Shown piece after piece: positions 12,095 through 23,201 of a stretch of 64,000 nucleotides of DNA (within the stretch, counting starts at the first letter, position 1; each line of letters opens with the position of its first letter). Source of the DNA: Ilyonectria destructans (taxonomy: Eukaryota > Ascomycota > Sordariomycetes > Hypocreales > Nectriaceae). The position numbers and the translations under genes were made by a program. Under the pieces are notes generated by a model that searched no databases, was not told the origin of the DNA, and worked only from the letters and a program-made list of their open reading frames with translations. The stretch is from contig JAHEWK010000004.1 in NCBI GenBank assembly GCA_020740775.1, positions 3,286,001 through 3,350,000 of the forward strand, read 5' to 3'.

Positions 12095-13345
12095 GGTGTG
12101 AAATCTTGGGTGTGGTATCGACAGGCGAATCGGGTTTGCACCGCCTGAATGTAACCGAGAGGGAACAGAACTTATAGATTTCGCATTCACGCTTTATTAT
12201 TCCGTTGCTTCTATACTTTTGTTTTTATTTCGTAACGAGGGCATGGGAAATGACCCTCTAAGCTATATCTCGTGAGGAACTGGTCTTTCAAAATGGCCCA
12301 GTTCGCTAAAACAACACGAAATCGGCTCCAATGTTAGCATGGACTCATCGGAATGGACAGATCTTGGGCCCACAATTGCTGGCAGGTTCATGGATTCCCC
12401 CGAGGCGAAGATGCCCCGACACGGGGAGTCCGCAGCATCATGTAACGTGGCGTCCCCTAATTCAATCCGCAACAAACCCCATGATTACCCCAGACTCCGG
12501 CCCGCCCAATCCCCATGATGGCGTGATACTTCTTATTGTAAATAATTATCCCTATGCTTAAAGGAAACCCCGCAGCTATGAACCCGGAGTACCCCGCCGG
12601 TCTCCGAAACGGGGCTTGCGTCGTCTGTCCGCTGCAGCCCTCGCGTCGAGGGAAATGTGGGGGGATGGTTTGCGCCTTGGGCGGCGGCATGGCATCCGTT
12701 GGCTTGATGGACGCGTATTCGTGCCGTGCGAGGGATTGTCCCCTTGATATTATGGCCGACGGGATTAACCAAGGTGAGGGATGGGGTTAATTACATACCT
12801 GTTATTGGACTTGTTGTATCCGGATTGCTTTTTATGTACTAAGTGCGAGAATAAATCCCCTTCTACTTCTCGTTTCTGGTTGTTGTTTTTTGCTCTGTTT
12901 TGAAGCAACAAGTCATTGGTGACTAAAGCATGATATGACGGAATGATGATTCGAATCCTAGGGACCACTTTTCAAGCATTTTATCTGGTTTGGATTCGCC
13001 CAGATTGACAGCATCTAGCCTGCCTTCGTTGTTCGTTTGGGAGATCTAAGTGCTTTTACGATAGCTTAGAACTGAAAAAAAAAAGGTACCGATAAGAGAA
13101 TACGATTCTGGATATTGATTTCAAGTTCAATTAGCTCCCATTGCATGTAGCTGACAGTACTTATTTATATTGTGGTCTTAGATGTGGGTTGTAGACTGCT
13201 CTTAGATCTATTCACATGCTTGAAGCTCAAAGCAAGTCTCTTCTCTGCATATACTCAAATCGAGAACTAGCCTTCCACTTTGGATATAAGGATACTCATA
13301 GGCATATAAATTCAAACTTGGTACCTAAAGGGCAAAATCATGAAC
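12095..13345. other. Intergenic, SDR promoter and annexin 3' side
   Basis: About 1.25 kb with no recognisable gene. It contains GC-rich patches between 12400 and 12750, including an inverted repeat at 12414-12426, then AT-rich sequence running to the annexin stop. Confidence 0.45.
12414..12426. promoter_or_regulatory. Inverted repeat CCCCG-N3-CGGGG
   Basis: A perfect 5-bp-arm inverted repeat 320 bp upstream of the SDR start. CCG/CGG half-sites in inverted arrangement are typical of Zn2Cys6 dimers, and one such regulator lies 4 kb away; assignment to it is speculative. Confidence 0.3.
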
Positions 13346-15022
13346 CTATCTGTCTCCAATAAGTGCCACCATAAGACCCTCATAGTCGCCACTTAACTTA
13401 TCCTTAACATGGTCGCGCAACGACTTTCTATATCGTTCCTTGAAAGCAACTTTGACCTCCTGAAGCCTATTCGGATCCCGATACAAGATCAAGATACGAT
13501 TGATGAAGAGGCGATCCTTGCGAAACGTCTCATCCAGCGGCGCAAACAATCTCTCGGCATCGAATCGCGCCCGGTTCTTGCCATGGAGAAGCATCTGGAG
13601 CAGCGCATCCTCCATGTCTCCACGGAACTCCTTCTCAATGACATGTTCCAGACTCCTGTGATACTTCCGATGGTATGCTTCGGAGAGGGCGCGCAGCTGC
13701 GAGTCATTGCTGCTTGTAAAAATCTGCGCAACGCTAATAGCGTTGGCACCCATCATGCCCTCGGTCGCGCGGTGAAGCTCCGATACTTTATGATCAATGT
13801 CGGTGGCATCAACGAGCGCCGCGTCCTCCGCGCGCGTGGCAGCAAGAACCATCTGATACATTCGGAATAGTGTCTCGTTGACATCCTTCTTGATCACGTC
13901 GACTAGTTCCCTGTCTTCTGAGCATCTGGCTCGGATGCGCCTGAACTCGAGGATAATGGCACGAATGTCGGCGTTGGAGCGGCAGAGCAGAACGTCGTTG
14001 AGGGCATCTTCGTCGGTACCGGCGCCGATGAGAGCCTTCTCGAGGGTTCGGGCGTCATTTTCGAGAGGGTTTCCGATCAAGGCGAGGAGACCAGTCTCAA
14101 AGTCTCCGCGCGTCTCACTTTTGATATCATCCCCCAGATCGCGCATGAAACGGGTTTGGTAATCACGGACAAGTTGGGCCATTGTCCACGGGTTTCTGTA
14201 CTTGGAGCTCGTGAGGACGCGGATTAAGGCACGCTCGTCACATCCCATGCCCTTCATTGCTTTGCGCAGGGCTTCTACGTCAGATACCGTATTCACCGGG
14301 TTCTGATCCGCGACCAGTTTCTGGGTATGATCATAGCCAGGTGAGGCGGGTGTAGGGGGAATGCCGTACTGGGGTTGAAATTGCTGGGGAGCGCCATACT
14401 GATTGGGAGCCCCGTACCCTGCGTTCTGGCCCTGAGGCGGATATTGGTGCTGTCCATGACCTTGTTGTGGGCCACCGGGGTACTGCTGGTGCTGTTGCTG
14501 CCCGGGATGGCCTTGCTGAGGTGGATAGAAACCGCCTTGAGGTGGTTGGCCGTGTTGAGATTGAGGGTAGCCCTGGGGCGGCTGGCCCTGCGGAGGATAC
14601 TGGCCTGGTGGAGGTTGATTGTACCCTTGGCCTTGTGGGGGGTACTGACCCTGGGGAGGCTGATTATACCCTTGAGGCGGCTGTCCTTGTGGGGGGTACT
14701 GGCCACCATGAGGAGGCTGATGCGGCTGGTTCTGTCCGTAGGGAGGCTGCTGATAAGGCGGCTGGCCCCCCTGCGGAGCCTGTCCGGGGGGAACCTGATA
14801 CCCCTGATTTTGTGCATAGCTCTGCTGGTTTTGCTGCTGGTACGACTGCTGTTGACCGTAGGGCTGCTGGCCGTACGGAGCCTGACCGGGCTGTCCCGGA
14901 GCTCCCTGATAGTACGGGGCGCCGCCCGGACCGGAAGGCGGAGGCTGCCCCGCCGGATAGCCCTGTGGGGCACCTCCGGCCGGAGGATTGGCCTGTCCGT
15001 AGTAGGGCTGCTGCGGGTTCAT
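13346..15022 (-). CDS. Annexin with long Pro/Gln/Tyr/Gly-rich N-terminal tail
   Basis: Single uninterrupted exon of 558 aa. Residues 1-230 are low-complexity, built from QGY, YPPQGQ and GYNQPP units, like the tails of fungal annexin C3-type proteins and of vertebrate annexins VII and XI. Residues about 235-558 form four annexin repeats of roughly 70 aa. Repeat 2 retains a GxGTDE calcium-binding loop (GAGTDEDAL); the other loops are degenerate (GMGCDE, MGANAIS). Annexins bind acidic phospholipid membranes in a Ca2+-dependent way and take part in membrane traffic or septal functions in fungi. The antisense strand of the tail stays open for long stretches because of its composition; those frames are not genes. 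Confidence 0.93.
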   Translation of the reverse strand: MNPQQPYYGQANPPAGGAPQGYPAGQPPPSGPGGAPYYQGAPGQPGQAPYGQQPYGQQQSYQQQNQQSYAQNQGYQVPPGQAPQGGQPPYQQPPYGQNQPHQPPHGGQYPPQGQPPQGYNQPPQGQYPPQGQGYNQPPPGQYPPQGQPPQGYPQSQHGQPPQGGFYPPQQGHPGQQQHQQYPGGPQQGHGQHQYPPQGQNAGYGAPNQYGAPQQFQPQYGIPPTPASPGYDHTQKLVADQNPVNTVSDVEALRKAMKGMGCDERALIRVLTSSKYRNPWTMAQLVRDYQTRFMRDLGDDIKSETRGDFETGLLALIGNPLENDARTLEKALIGAGTDEDALNDVLLCRSNADIRAIILEFRRIRARCSEDRELVDVIKKDVNETLFRMYQMVLAATRAEDAALVDATDIDHKVSELHRATEGMMGANAISVAQIFTSSNDSQLRALSEAYHRKYHRSLEHVIEKEFRGDMEDALLQMLLHGKNRARFDAERLFAPLDETFRKDRLFINRILILYRDPNRLQEVKVAFKERYRKSLRDHVKDKLSGDYEGLMVALIGDR

Positions 15023-15822
15023 GGTCTCCGGTCTGAGGAAGTCTTGGAGATTGAGGATGAAAAAGGGAGTGAGACAAAATGCCGCGACGAAAGAGGGGGT
15101 CTTGATGGTCAGCCGGCTTGAAATAGCACCGCTCCTGACCCCGCTGAAGCCAGAGGCCTCCTCCTGGTGTAGGATTACTAGCTTACGCCACTTGTCATGG
15201 CCAATAAGATTGGGGCATCGCGAAGTAGTACTGCCTCTTGGGAGAGCCTTGGAGATTCAGGCTGTGAGGCTGATTTTGTGGCACAGTAATCCGTGGGACC
15301 AGAAAATTACTTTCATCCGAACCATTCTAGAACCCCAGCAAGGCAGAATTACCCCTTCTGCGATAACGTCATTAGTGCAGGAGATACAGGGCTGGGGTTG
15401 TAGATCACGCCAATTGTCCACCTCGAACCTGTCATCCATGACCCACATGCTGGTTGATCTCACCAGAAATCCCGAATTATGGGCCTGCGGTTTTATCCGG
15501 TCATCCGGGACTACGTACGCCCTAAGAACTATCGTCAATTGCGAGGAATGTTGCAGAGTCATGGCAGAAGTCACGATTTGCCGAGGCACAGGACCGGTCT
15601 CTGTCGTCTCAGATCGAAATAATGATGCATTTGCAATAGCCAAGCAGCCTCTGATATCTTCAATCCATCTTCAATACCCCTGACGGTAGAATGCTTGTTT
15701 TTAACGCTCCACTATCGACCGATCTCCGCCTCAGCCACGCATGTCGTGCATCCCTGTCGGCGCTGCCTGTTCCTGCAACCATCATATCACAAAGCGCTTG
15801 ATATTGGCTCGCGATTGGTGCA
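15023..15822. other. Intergenic upstream of annexin
   Basis: About 800 bp between the annexin start and the stop codon of the next gene; the annexin promoter should lie here. No gene seen. Confidence 0.4.
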
Positions 15823-17759
15823 CTAAAACAGCTTGTGCACCAGACGCCGCCACATTGGCAAGCTGGCGACATGTTCGCGATGAGCTCGAATCTCGTCCCA
15901 ATCCAGCTCGCGTCTTCCGGTGTCCACGTCCATCTCCGAGGTCCTCAGCCAGCCCTCTTTCTTCCAGCAAAACCCGCAAACCCAGAAGACCAGGATAATT
16001 GGCAGTGTGAGGCACGCTTTGAAGAACCCCTCGGCATCGTTCAGCCCCTCCTTGCCAGCGGGTGCAATCGCCGTAAACAGCTGATGATATCAACGTTAGC
16101 AGATTGACAGGTTCAATCGAGAGGAGCAACGTACCTGCGCTAAGAGCACGATAAAGGCGAGAAAAAGGCCAAGCCAAGACCCATACACTCCACCAAAAGC
16201 CTTGAACGGAATTTCATCCAAACTGTGACCGTGATATGCCCATGCCTTTCGAAACCGGATGTGGGCGAAGCAAATAGAACCCCAGGTGAAAATCGTAGCC
16301 AGCCCAGTCAACGCAAGCAGCCAGTCAAACACAACCGGGCCTGATGCACTCAAGTTGACGTATGCTAGAAGGCCGCAGCATATCATTGCAACAACCGATG
16401 CCAAAGGACGACCAGATCGGTCGATATAGGTGAAGATCTTTGGCGCGTAGCCTTGCTGCGCGAGCGCTGTAAGGGTCCGCGAGCCTCCGTAAACGGCCGA
16501 CACACCAACCGATAGGACGGAAATGAGAATGACGGCGTTGAGATAATTGTCAAGACCCTTCAGACCGGAATATAACCCGACAAGCACGAAAGGCGACGCA
16601 TTAACGTCCGTGTAGGCGCTGTCTGAAATCAAGTTGGGGTCGTCGCTCCGAATGAGGAACCCAACCAGCGTGAGGCCGACGACGTAGAACAGCGTGATGC
16701 GCCAAAAGACCTGTTTAATGGCGCTCGGAAGTGCCTTCACCGGGTTCTTGCTCTCCGCTGCCGCCAACCCGACAAGTTCCGATCCGTTGAAAGAGACGGC
16801 GGCTGTTACGAAGACGGAACAGAAGCCTCTGAATCCATTTCTAAACGCACCAGGGTCGCTCCAGAGCTTTGTGCCGCTGTATTCGTTGTACTTGCCACCT
16901 GCAGGCCCGCCACCGAGTATCATAACCAGACAGATGACCATGAAGATGCTGACGGTGATTATTTTGAGGATGGCCGCCCAGAACTCCTCTTCAGCGTAAC
17001 CAAGGCTGCCGAAAACATTAATTAAGATGATGAGGATCCACATGACTGTAATCCAAACGCCGACGCTTGTCGAAGTATCCCAATATCCCACCACGATGCC
17101 ACATACTGTCAACTCAAGAGGTAGGGTAAATGCCCACGAGAAAAGGTAGTTGTAGCCCATCGCAAAGCCCCACGAGGGGTCGATGAATCGAGTCGATAAT
17201 GTGTAGAAGCCGCCGGTGATGGGAAACAGGACGGCTAATTCACCAAGTGCAAACACTGAGAGGGGTTAGTCTAAGTGTATTTACAGGGAGCTGGGTAGTA
17301 TGACAAACGTACCGACGTTGAAGATCAGAACTCCGGTAATACAGAAGCAAATGAGGACGGAGGCCGGGCCCTAGAGCATCGCATTGTTAGTCAGTCGATT
17401 TTAGTGCACTCCGATTAAACGACAGGCAGAAATTGGCGCCGTAAAACAGACGAGCGTTCACTCACACCCGAGGAGAAAGCTTTGCCAGAGCCAACAAAGA
17501 AGCCGGCGCCGATGGCACCGCCAATCGCAATCATGTTGAGATGACGAGGTTTCATCGGCCTATCCAACTCCACAATACCATGTCCATAATGTCGTTTCTT
17601 GAAGGATGCGAGATTCAAGCCATGGCGAGTCAAAAAGCTTTCCTCCTGAACCGTGGCGGCACCACCAGCAGAGACGGAGTGGACAGAGCCGCTCCGTTCC
17701 GGAATGGACTTGTCCTCCACCATAGTGGGCGGAGTGAAATCTCCTTTCGCAGTGGTCAT
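15823..17759 (-). CDS. Amino-acid permease (APC superfamily, YAT type)
   Basis: Four exons, 17759-17466, 17370-17313, 17255-16135, 16080-15823; 576 aa. Hydrophilic N-terminus of about 75 residues, then KPRHLNMIAIGGAIGAGFFVGSGKA, the hallmark first membrane segment of fungal amino-acid permeases (positions about 73-97), followed by about eleven more hydrophobic segments. The cytosolic C-terminus ends in a WKRRLVHKLF-like tail (here LVHKLF). Function: proton-coupled uptake of amino acids at the plasma membrane; specificity cannot be told. The start at 17759 is preferred over an in-frame ATG at 17936 because family members begin close to this point. It lies in tandem with a second permease and with the remains of a third. 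Confidence 0.93.
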
Positions 17760-18850
17760 TATTTGACCGAATATGATAATGATGGAAGTGTTGTCTGGTT
17801 GTTGGAGTGAGTGGATGAGGACCGAGCCAGAACACTTGCATGCCATCACGTCTTTATACGACATCAAGACCAATAACCGCAACAACTGAGGTCCCGGACT
17901 TGTCAATAACGCCCTTCCACACGATATCCGGCCCACTACCCCAGGTCTCTACAATAAAGTTTTATCAAAATCATGGGGTAGAGATGAACTCCGTCCTTTG
18001 GATGACCAATTAAGCCCCTGGCGCTGTATCTTGAGGGGACCAGCAGCTCCGCTAAGATGATAGCTAACGCATTGAGCCAAGCATCAAGGCTTGTAGAATT
18101 GGGTAGTCCATTATTACGTACACCGGTCCGAGGTACAGTCCTCAAAGCCAATGTTCCGTTCGTCCTAGACCATGGTGATGACAAATTTAGACACCGGAGC
18201 ACCGCCCACAGTCAGTGTTATTTTCGCCCTTCGTCTTCTTGCTGACCATTTTAAGCCGTGGCTAGGTCCTAAGGACAGTGTAAATCTATTTTAATTTGCC
18301 CTTTAGACACTATGTACATATATTGAAGTCACATTTTGTCACGTAACCTGAGTCCCACCATGGTCTGAATTATCTGCTCTGAAGTGGCCTGGAGAAACGT
18401 ATCCGTATCGTCATGATGGTGATATATCAGTGCATAAAATCCAATGATGTATGGAGGTTGGGCAAGCCGGGCACCGATACAAATTCCCATCTCATCATCA
18501 GGAGTAGTTGCAAGGGCGCGCCTCTACATGTCTAAATTTGTCATCAGGGAGGGAGTGGAGAAGCCACTCATGATTGGAGCTGTCCTCGCCATCACTTCGA
18601 GTCATTTGAGCAACCCCTCACGCTTGCTCCGTTTGCTCTAGCCCCCTAACGCAATACCCGAGGATGGGAGTTGTCTGGACATCCAGCACCCCAACTTCAC
18701 TAAATTTGTGAGCTGGCGGAGTATTTTATGCTTGATGCGATTTGAAGGGGAGGGGAAGAACGAAAGTTGTTTGGAACGTGGGAGAGCACCGGCTACAATG
18801 CATGCATAAGTAGCCTCCACACTGACAATTGTTGTATTAAAGTTAAGCAT
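17760..18850. other. Intergenic upstream of permease 1
   Basis: About 1.1 kb with no intact gene; the permease promoter should lie in its first few hundred bases. Confidence 0.4.
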
Positions 18851-18879
18851 AAACAAACTGTAGCAAGTAATGATGGCTT

Positions 18880-19000
18880 CGATTCATCCTGCAAGCATCA
18901 TCTTACAAAACGCCTACTATTGACCAACGATGAGTGCACTAAAATAGTTTATCCCTCACTCAATATTGGCAAACTAATTTCATCCCAATCTGATCTGTCT
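18880..19000 (-). pseudogene. Decayed 3' end of an amino-acid permease
   Basis: On the minus strand this stretch matches the last codons and early 3' flank of permease 1 (15775-15910). The sequence around the stop codon aligns (CTATTTTAGTGCACT here against CTGTTTTAGTGCACC), as do the segments encoding DWDEI and SLP, with roughly 24 bases deleted between them. Many differences are C-to-T or G-to-A. The rest of the gene is absent or unrecognisable. It looks like the tail of a former paralogue; nothing here can encode a transporter. Confidence 0.6.
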
Positions 19001-19079
19001 ACGATGTACGGTGGAAAATAAGTGCAAGCCTTGGAAGAGTTCAGGGTACGCCTAAATCCGAATGGACTAGCTAGGAACA

Positions 19080-20893
19080 TTAAGCAATCCAGAACCAGAC
19101 TCTCTCAAGTGTATTTCTTGGCTTCCTTTCCTCCCACAGTTCGTCTTGGGCATCGATTTCATCCTTGCCCGTCATAATATCAGCTTCCTGTGAAGTTTTC
19201 CATTTCGACTTCTTCAGAACTTTCCAGGCTGCATAAAGCCCGAAGAATAACGGTATGTTGATGTATGCAGCGAAAAAGTCTATACGCAGTATGGGTTAGC
19301 CAGGCAATATTGCTTTATCTAGTGAGAGAAGACCTTACTGCTTATGTTCCAGTGACCGTTGAGGAACACTTTAAACCCGTTGAAGAGAATCACAGTACAG
19401 AAGAAGACTAAAGCAACCCATGTAATGTATGGCTGAAAAGGACTCTTCAAAACAAGAGTGTCGCGATCGATACCCTTGGCTTTGAGGGCAGTGTGAAAGC
19501 GCAGATACGCCACGCAAACCGATGCCCAAGTGAACAGTGAGGAGATGGTGACCAAGTTCTGGAACCACTGGAAAGCCTGCGCCGCACCGCCATTCTTATT
19601 GACCGAGAGGTAGGTAAGAAGGCCCATGGAGGCAGTGGTTAGGACGGCAATGTATGGAACACCTTGCTTGCTGCACCTTAGCATACAAGCAGGAGCCTGG
19701 CCATTTTGAGCTAGCGCATACATGTACCGAGATCCTGTGTAGACGAACGCGTTGGCTGAGGAGGAGGCGGATGTAAGGATGACAGCATTGATGATGGATG
19801 GAAGGACTTTGATGCCGACATTTTGGATACCAATGACCCAGGGCGACTGAGCTGCGCCAGCCGCATTGCTCTGCTGTGCCGACAGCAGGTGTTTGTCATT
19901 GGAGGCCACGAGGACACCAACGGCCAGGGAGCCAAGAACATAGAAGAGAACAATTCGCCAAAAGACGCGGCGGACGGCCTTGGGGATGTTTCTGCGCGGA
20001 TTCTCGGCCTCGCCGGCGGCCACGGCGACCATTTCCACGCCCCCAAAGGAGAAAGCAGCATTGACCAGCGTGCTGAAAAATCCAAGAAATCTGCCGAGAT
20101 CACCCTCTGCCAGGTATTCCTTCATTGGGCCAGGGTTCTTCCAATAGGTAAAGCCAATGGCGTGGTGTTTAGGGTTGCCGCCGACGGCTATGACGAAAGC
20201 CATGATCAAAAGTCCAACGATAGTGATGATTTTGATGGAAGCGAAGCAGAATTCAGCCTCTCCATAGATGGAGACGACGAAGATATTGAGAGCGATGACG
20301 AGAACAAGAAGGATGCTGATCCATACGGCCACATTGATATCGGCAGCGCCGTCCCAGTAGCCAATAATGATGGATGCTGCAGACAACTCAGCGCAGAGAG
20401 TTATGGCAGATGAGTACCAAGTGTTCCATCCGACGGCAAAACCGAGAGCATCGTCGACGTATCGCGCACAGAACTGGGGGATGGCACCAGGCAAAGGCAG
20501 CCACGTCGCCATTTCGCCAAGAGCCTGAAGCATGGCGTATATTGCGATACTAGTAATGCTGTAACCCAGCAGAAGTGACAAAGGCCCGGCGTTGGTGAGG
20601 GCAGAACCTATGCCTAGGAATAGGCCGGTGCCGATGGAGCCTCCGATGGCGATGAACTGCACATGGCGAGATTTGAGTCTGGTACGATCGTTCCGTTAGC
20701 ATCTGCCATGTAACTAATTTGGGATGTGATAGACTTGTCGGAAGTTACTCCAAGCATCTTACCCTCGTTTCAGACCCTGAGCTTCTAGAACCTCTGTTGC
20801 CTCTGGATTGCTCTTTGTTTCTCGGAGTGAATCCTCCATACCGGTGTGTCCGGCGCGCCCTAACTGAGCTTCGTAATCCTCTTTGGTGGACAT
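19080..20893 (-). CDS. Amino-acid permease (APC superfamily)
   Basis: Three exons, 20893-20763, 20678-19339, 19279-19080; 556 aa. The first exon encodes the cytosolic N-terminus (MSTKEDYEAQLG). Exon 2 begins with LKSRHVQFIAIGGSIGTGLF, the diagnostic start of membrane segment 1 in fungal amino-acid permeases, and carries eleven or so further hydrophobic segments with GEAENPRRNIPKA in the conserved loop. The last exon encodes the final membrane segment and a charged tail. Plasma-membrane amino-acid/H+ symport is the expected role. Closer to the general/proline-GABA permease group than permease 1 by eye; specificity uncertain. TCCGCGGA-like sites lie upstream. Confidence 0.93.
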
Positions 20894-21109
20894 GGTCGGA
20901 GTTTGATTTGAAGTAGCTGATATGGAGATTGCAGTTGGGCCGGGCTTCTCTGGGCTTATATACTTTGACAGCATCTCATCGCCAGGCCGCGTGTTCCCAC
21001 CACATCATTAATCAGGTCCATCTCCCAAACACACAACAATAACATCCACATCGAATCGGGCAAGTATTCAGGTGGGTTGAGACAGGTTGCGGGGTTATCC
21101 ACAAGCATG

Positions 21110-21122
21110 TTCCCGCGGAAAA
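21110..21122. promoter_or_regulatory. TTCCCGCGGAAAA motif
   Basis: Exact reverse complement of the motif at 21821-21833, 217 bp upstream of the permease 2 start. The core resembles the TCCGCGGA site of yeast Pdr1/Pdr3-type zinc-cluster regulators. Confidence 0.3.
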
Positions 21123-21820
21123 CTAATCACTAATCTTAGCTCCAGCTTCGGTTTTGGCTAGACTCCGCCTTCGAGCTTGGATTCTCTTCAGCGTAGTACC
21201 AATTCCCCTTGTTGTTCGGAGGAGGGGTGATAAGGAACATATTAGCATTTTATTGCCTTCAGGCTGCTTATTCCTCAAACTTTTACCACAGTCAGCCGCG
21301 CCTTGGCTGGAAGACGTTACGTATCATATGCATATATCTTCTTACTGGATAATCGATAGATCAAACGGATTTCCCGTTACTAAGTCAAGCTTACGCCAGA
21401 AATGTTTGCTGCAATCGCGTTTGCCAGTAGTAATTTAACATAGCCGTTGAGTTCAGATTGTCGCAATCTTGTCGACCAACTTGACAGCCGCTCTGGCGCA
21501 CCCGTAAGAGCACCAAAAACCTGCACCTCCATAACGGTAGTCGTAAGTCGACTAGATTGGATCGAGAATATCTTTCCCATTTTGGAACCTCTAAATTATG
21601 CCGGCCGTAGCCTAATATCGTGTGAGATGTGAACACAGAAGTTCGCCACTTGTGTGACATGACGCATCTTATCTACTCTCACGGGTCTGGAACGTTTCGA
21701 AATTGGCGTAGCTTATCAGTTCAATGCTAAAATACCCGGTATCTGTTCATTGAGATTCGCCAAATCATGGGGTAGATAAGAATGGCGTCGTTTGAAGATC
21801 CGATGAACTCCTCGCCGCCG

Positions 21821-21849
21821 TTTTCCGCGGGAAACGCCGGCTCCGCGGA
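21821..21849. promoter_or_regulatory. TTTTCCGCGGGAA plus TCCGCGGA pair
   Basis: The first half (21821-21833) is the inverted copy of 21110-21122; TCCGCGGA itself follows at 21842-21849. It could serve either flanking locus; regulatory use is inference. Confidence 0.3.
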
Positions 21850-22034
21850 AGCGTTGGTCTCCGTTATCTATCCATCCCAGATTCGGGCCAGCATCTAAAA
21901 TATTGCAGGATTTATTACTTCATGAAAAATCCGTTGTCTTAGGGGAGAAGCTGCGGGCGTCGCTGAGGATACGGATGCATTCTAATGTTATCAACCCCTC
22001 AAACTCAGCGTTGCTTCGCCTTATCATAATGCAC

Positions 22035-22481
22035 TTAATTAATACATCTCATTGATTTGGATAGACGGACCCACCCTGAAAGAGTGCCAAAAAGAGCTGA
22101 CACGCAGGTGCAATTGAGGTTGGTATACTCGGTCATAACTAAATAACCCCCTGGCTTTAAGAGTGACTGGGCCTGATGTATTGTCTCATCAATGCTCGTG
22201 GTGGAGTGAACGACGAGCGATGAAACCACAAGGTCATAAGAGTGCTTCTTGAAACCCTGTGACTGTATGTCTTGCTCGAGATTAAGAACCATATATTTCA
22301 TCTGATCTTTATAAGACGAGAATTTATCCCGCGTATTGCTGAAGAAACCCGTCGATATATCCGTAAAGGTAGAAGATGAAAAGTAAAAGTCCCTCGTGAT
22401 ATAGGCGAGAATTATCTTGGTGGCACCTCTAGTGCTAGCGCTGGCTTCTAAGATATTCATATTGGGATATTGTCGGGCAAT
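22035..22481 (-). pseudogene. Relic of a highly reducing PKS methyltransferase domain
   Basis: About 149 codons on the minus strand read as the C-methyltransferase domain of fungal highly reducing polyketide synthases: NILE at the SAM-binding strand, YTFTDISTGFF-like (here STFTDISTGFF), HSYDLVVSS, and LLKPGGYLVMTEYT. The SAM-binding glycine loop, normally GAGTGG, reads ASASTRG, so the domain could not work. Two consecutive in-frame TAA codons lie directly upstream (22482-22487), and no ketosynthase, acyltransferase or reductase coding sequence flanks it. It is an isolated fragment of a lost PKS gene. Confidence 0.75.
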
Positions 22482-22487
22482 TTATTA

Positions 22488-23201
22488 GATAGTATTAGCC
22501 AGAGCTCCAGAGGCTTGTCCCCATCTTCCCCACAGTCGGCTGCACCGGCAGCGCACAGCACGTCAGAATTCATCCAAGCCGTCATGGCCCAGTGCGACGT
22601 TGAGGGCGTCTATCACGGCATCGCGATGCCGATACCTGGCCATTTGACCTGGTGAAACTCACCAATCGCGGCAGCCCGGCAGAGACAGTGCCGACTATGG
22701 CGCTCCGCTAATGCAGCCCCCTGTTGCCAGCGACCCATTCGGTGACAGCCCCTAGCTTACAGGGCATCCGCTCCAGCGCTTAAGCGGGCCGAGAGGTACG
22801 GATACAGGGGATTGATTGGTTGGCGGAGGCATTACTGGGTACGGCCGGCCCTTTCTCATCCGTCTGTTTGAGGAGACCTTGCTTTGTCTGAGCTGGACAG
22901 CGTCCGAATATTTCAATTCTTGGGATGGGGCATCCGGATAGGGCATCTGGATGATATGGTTCGGCGTAAAGATGTGAGCGTAAATATATTGCTGGTAGGA
23001 TCTGGGTAATATATCCGTCCGTGTCCCACTCTCCCTTGCGTTGATTCCATCTACCTTTAAAGATGACCTATCTCCCTGTCTGTGCCATTGTCACCACCAT
23101 TCGACCCCGATAAATTGAGCATTTCCTCTACGACGCTAATAGCAGAACCGTATTGCTTTCCTTGTACTGCAGCTTCGTCGCCACCTACTCAAGCCATCGC
23201 C
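22488..23201. other. Intergenic, PKS relic to membrane-protein gene
   Basis: About 700 bp. No gene recognised; possibly more decayed PKS sequence, but I cannot align it. Confidence 0.35.

Larger units (their letters stand above)
20894..22034. other. Intergenic, permease 2 promoter side
   Basis: About 1.1 kb without a recognisable gene. It contains three CCGCGG-centred motifs (21110-21122, 21821-21833, 21842-21849). Confidence 0.4.

Noticed and set aside
12945..12958. TGATTCGAATCC, similar to a tRNA B box
   Set aside because: No A box or cloverleaf can be drawn in the preceding 80 bases.
14375..15121. 248-codon plus-strand open frame (and two overlapping ones) opposite the annexin
   Set aside because: Antisense of the Pro/Gln/Gly-rich tail; biased codons keep the other frames open. 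The annexin reading is unambiguous.
19823..20413. 196-codon plus-strand frame opposite permease 2
   Set aside because: Antisense shadow of a well-conserved permease exon.
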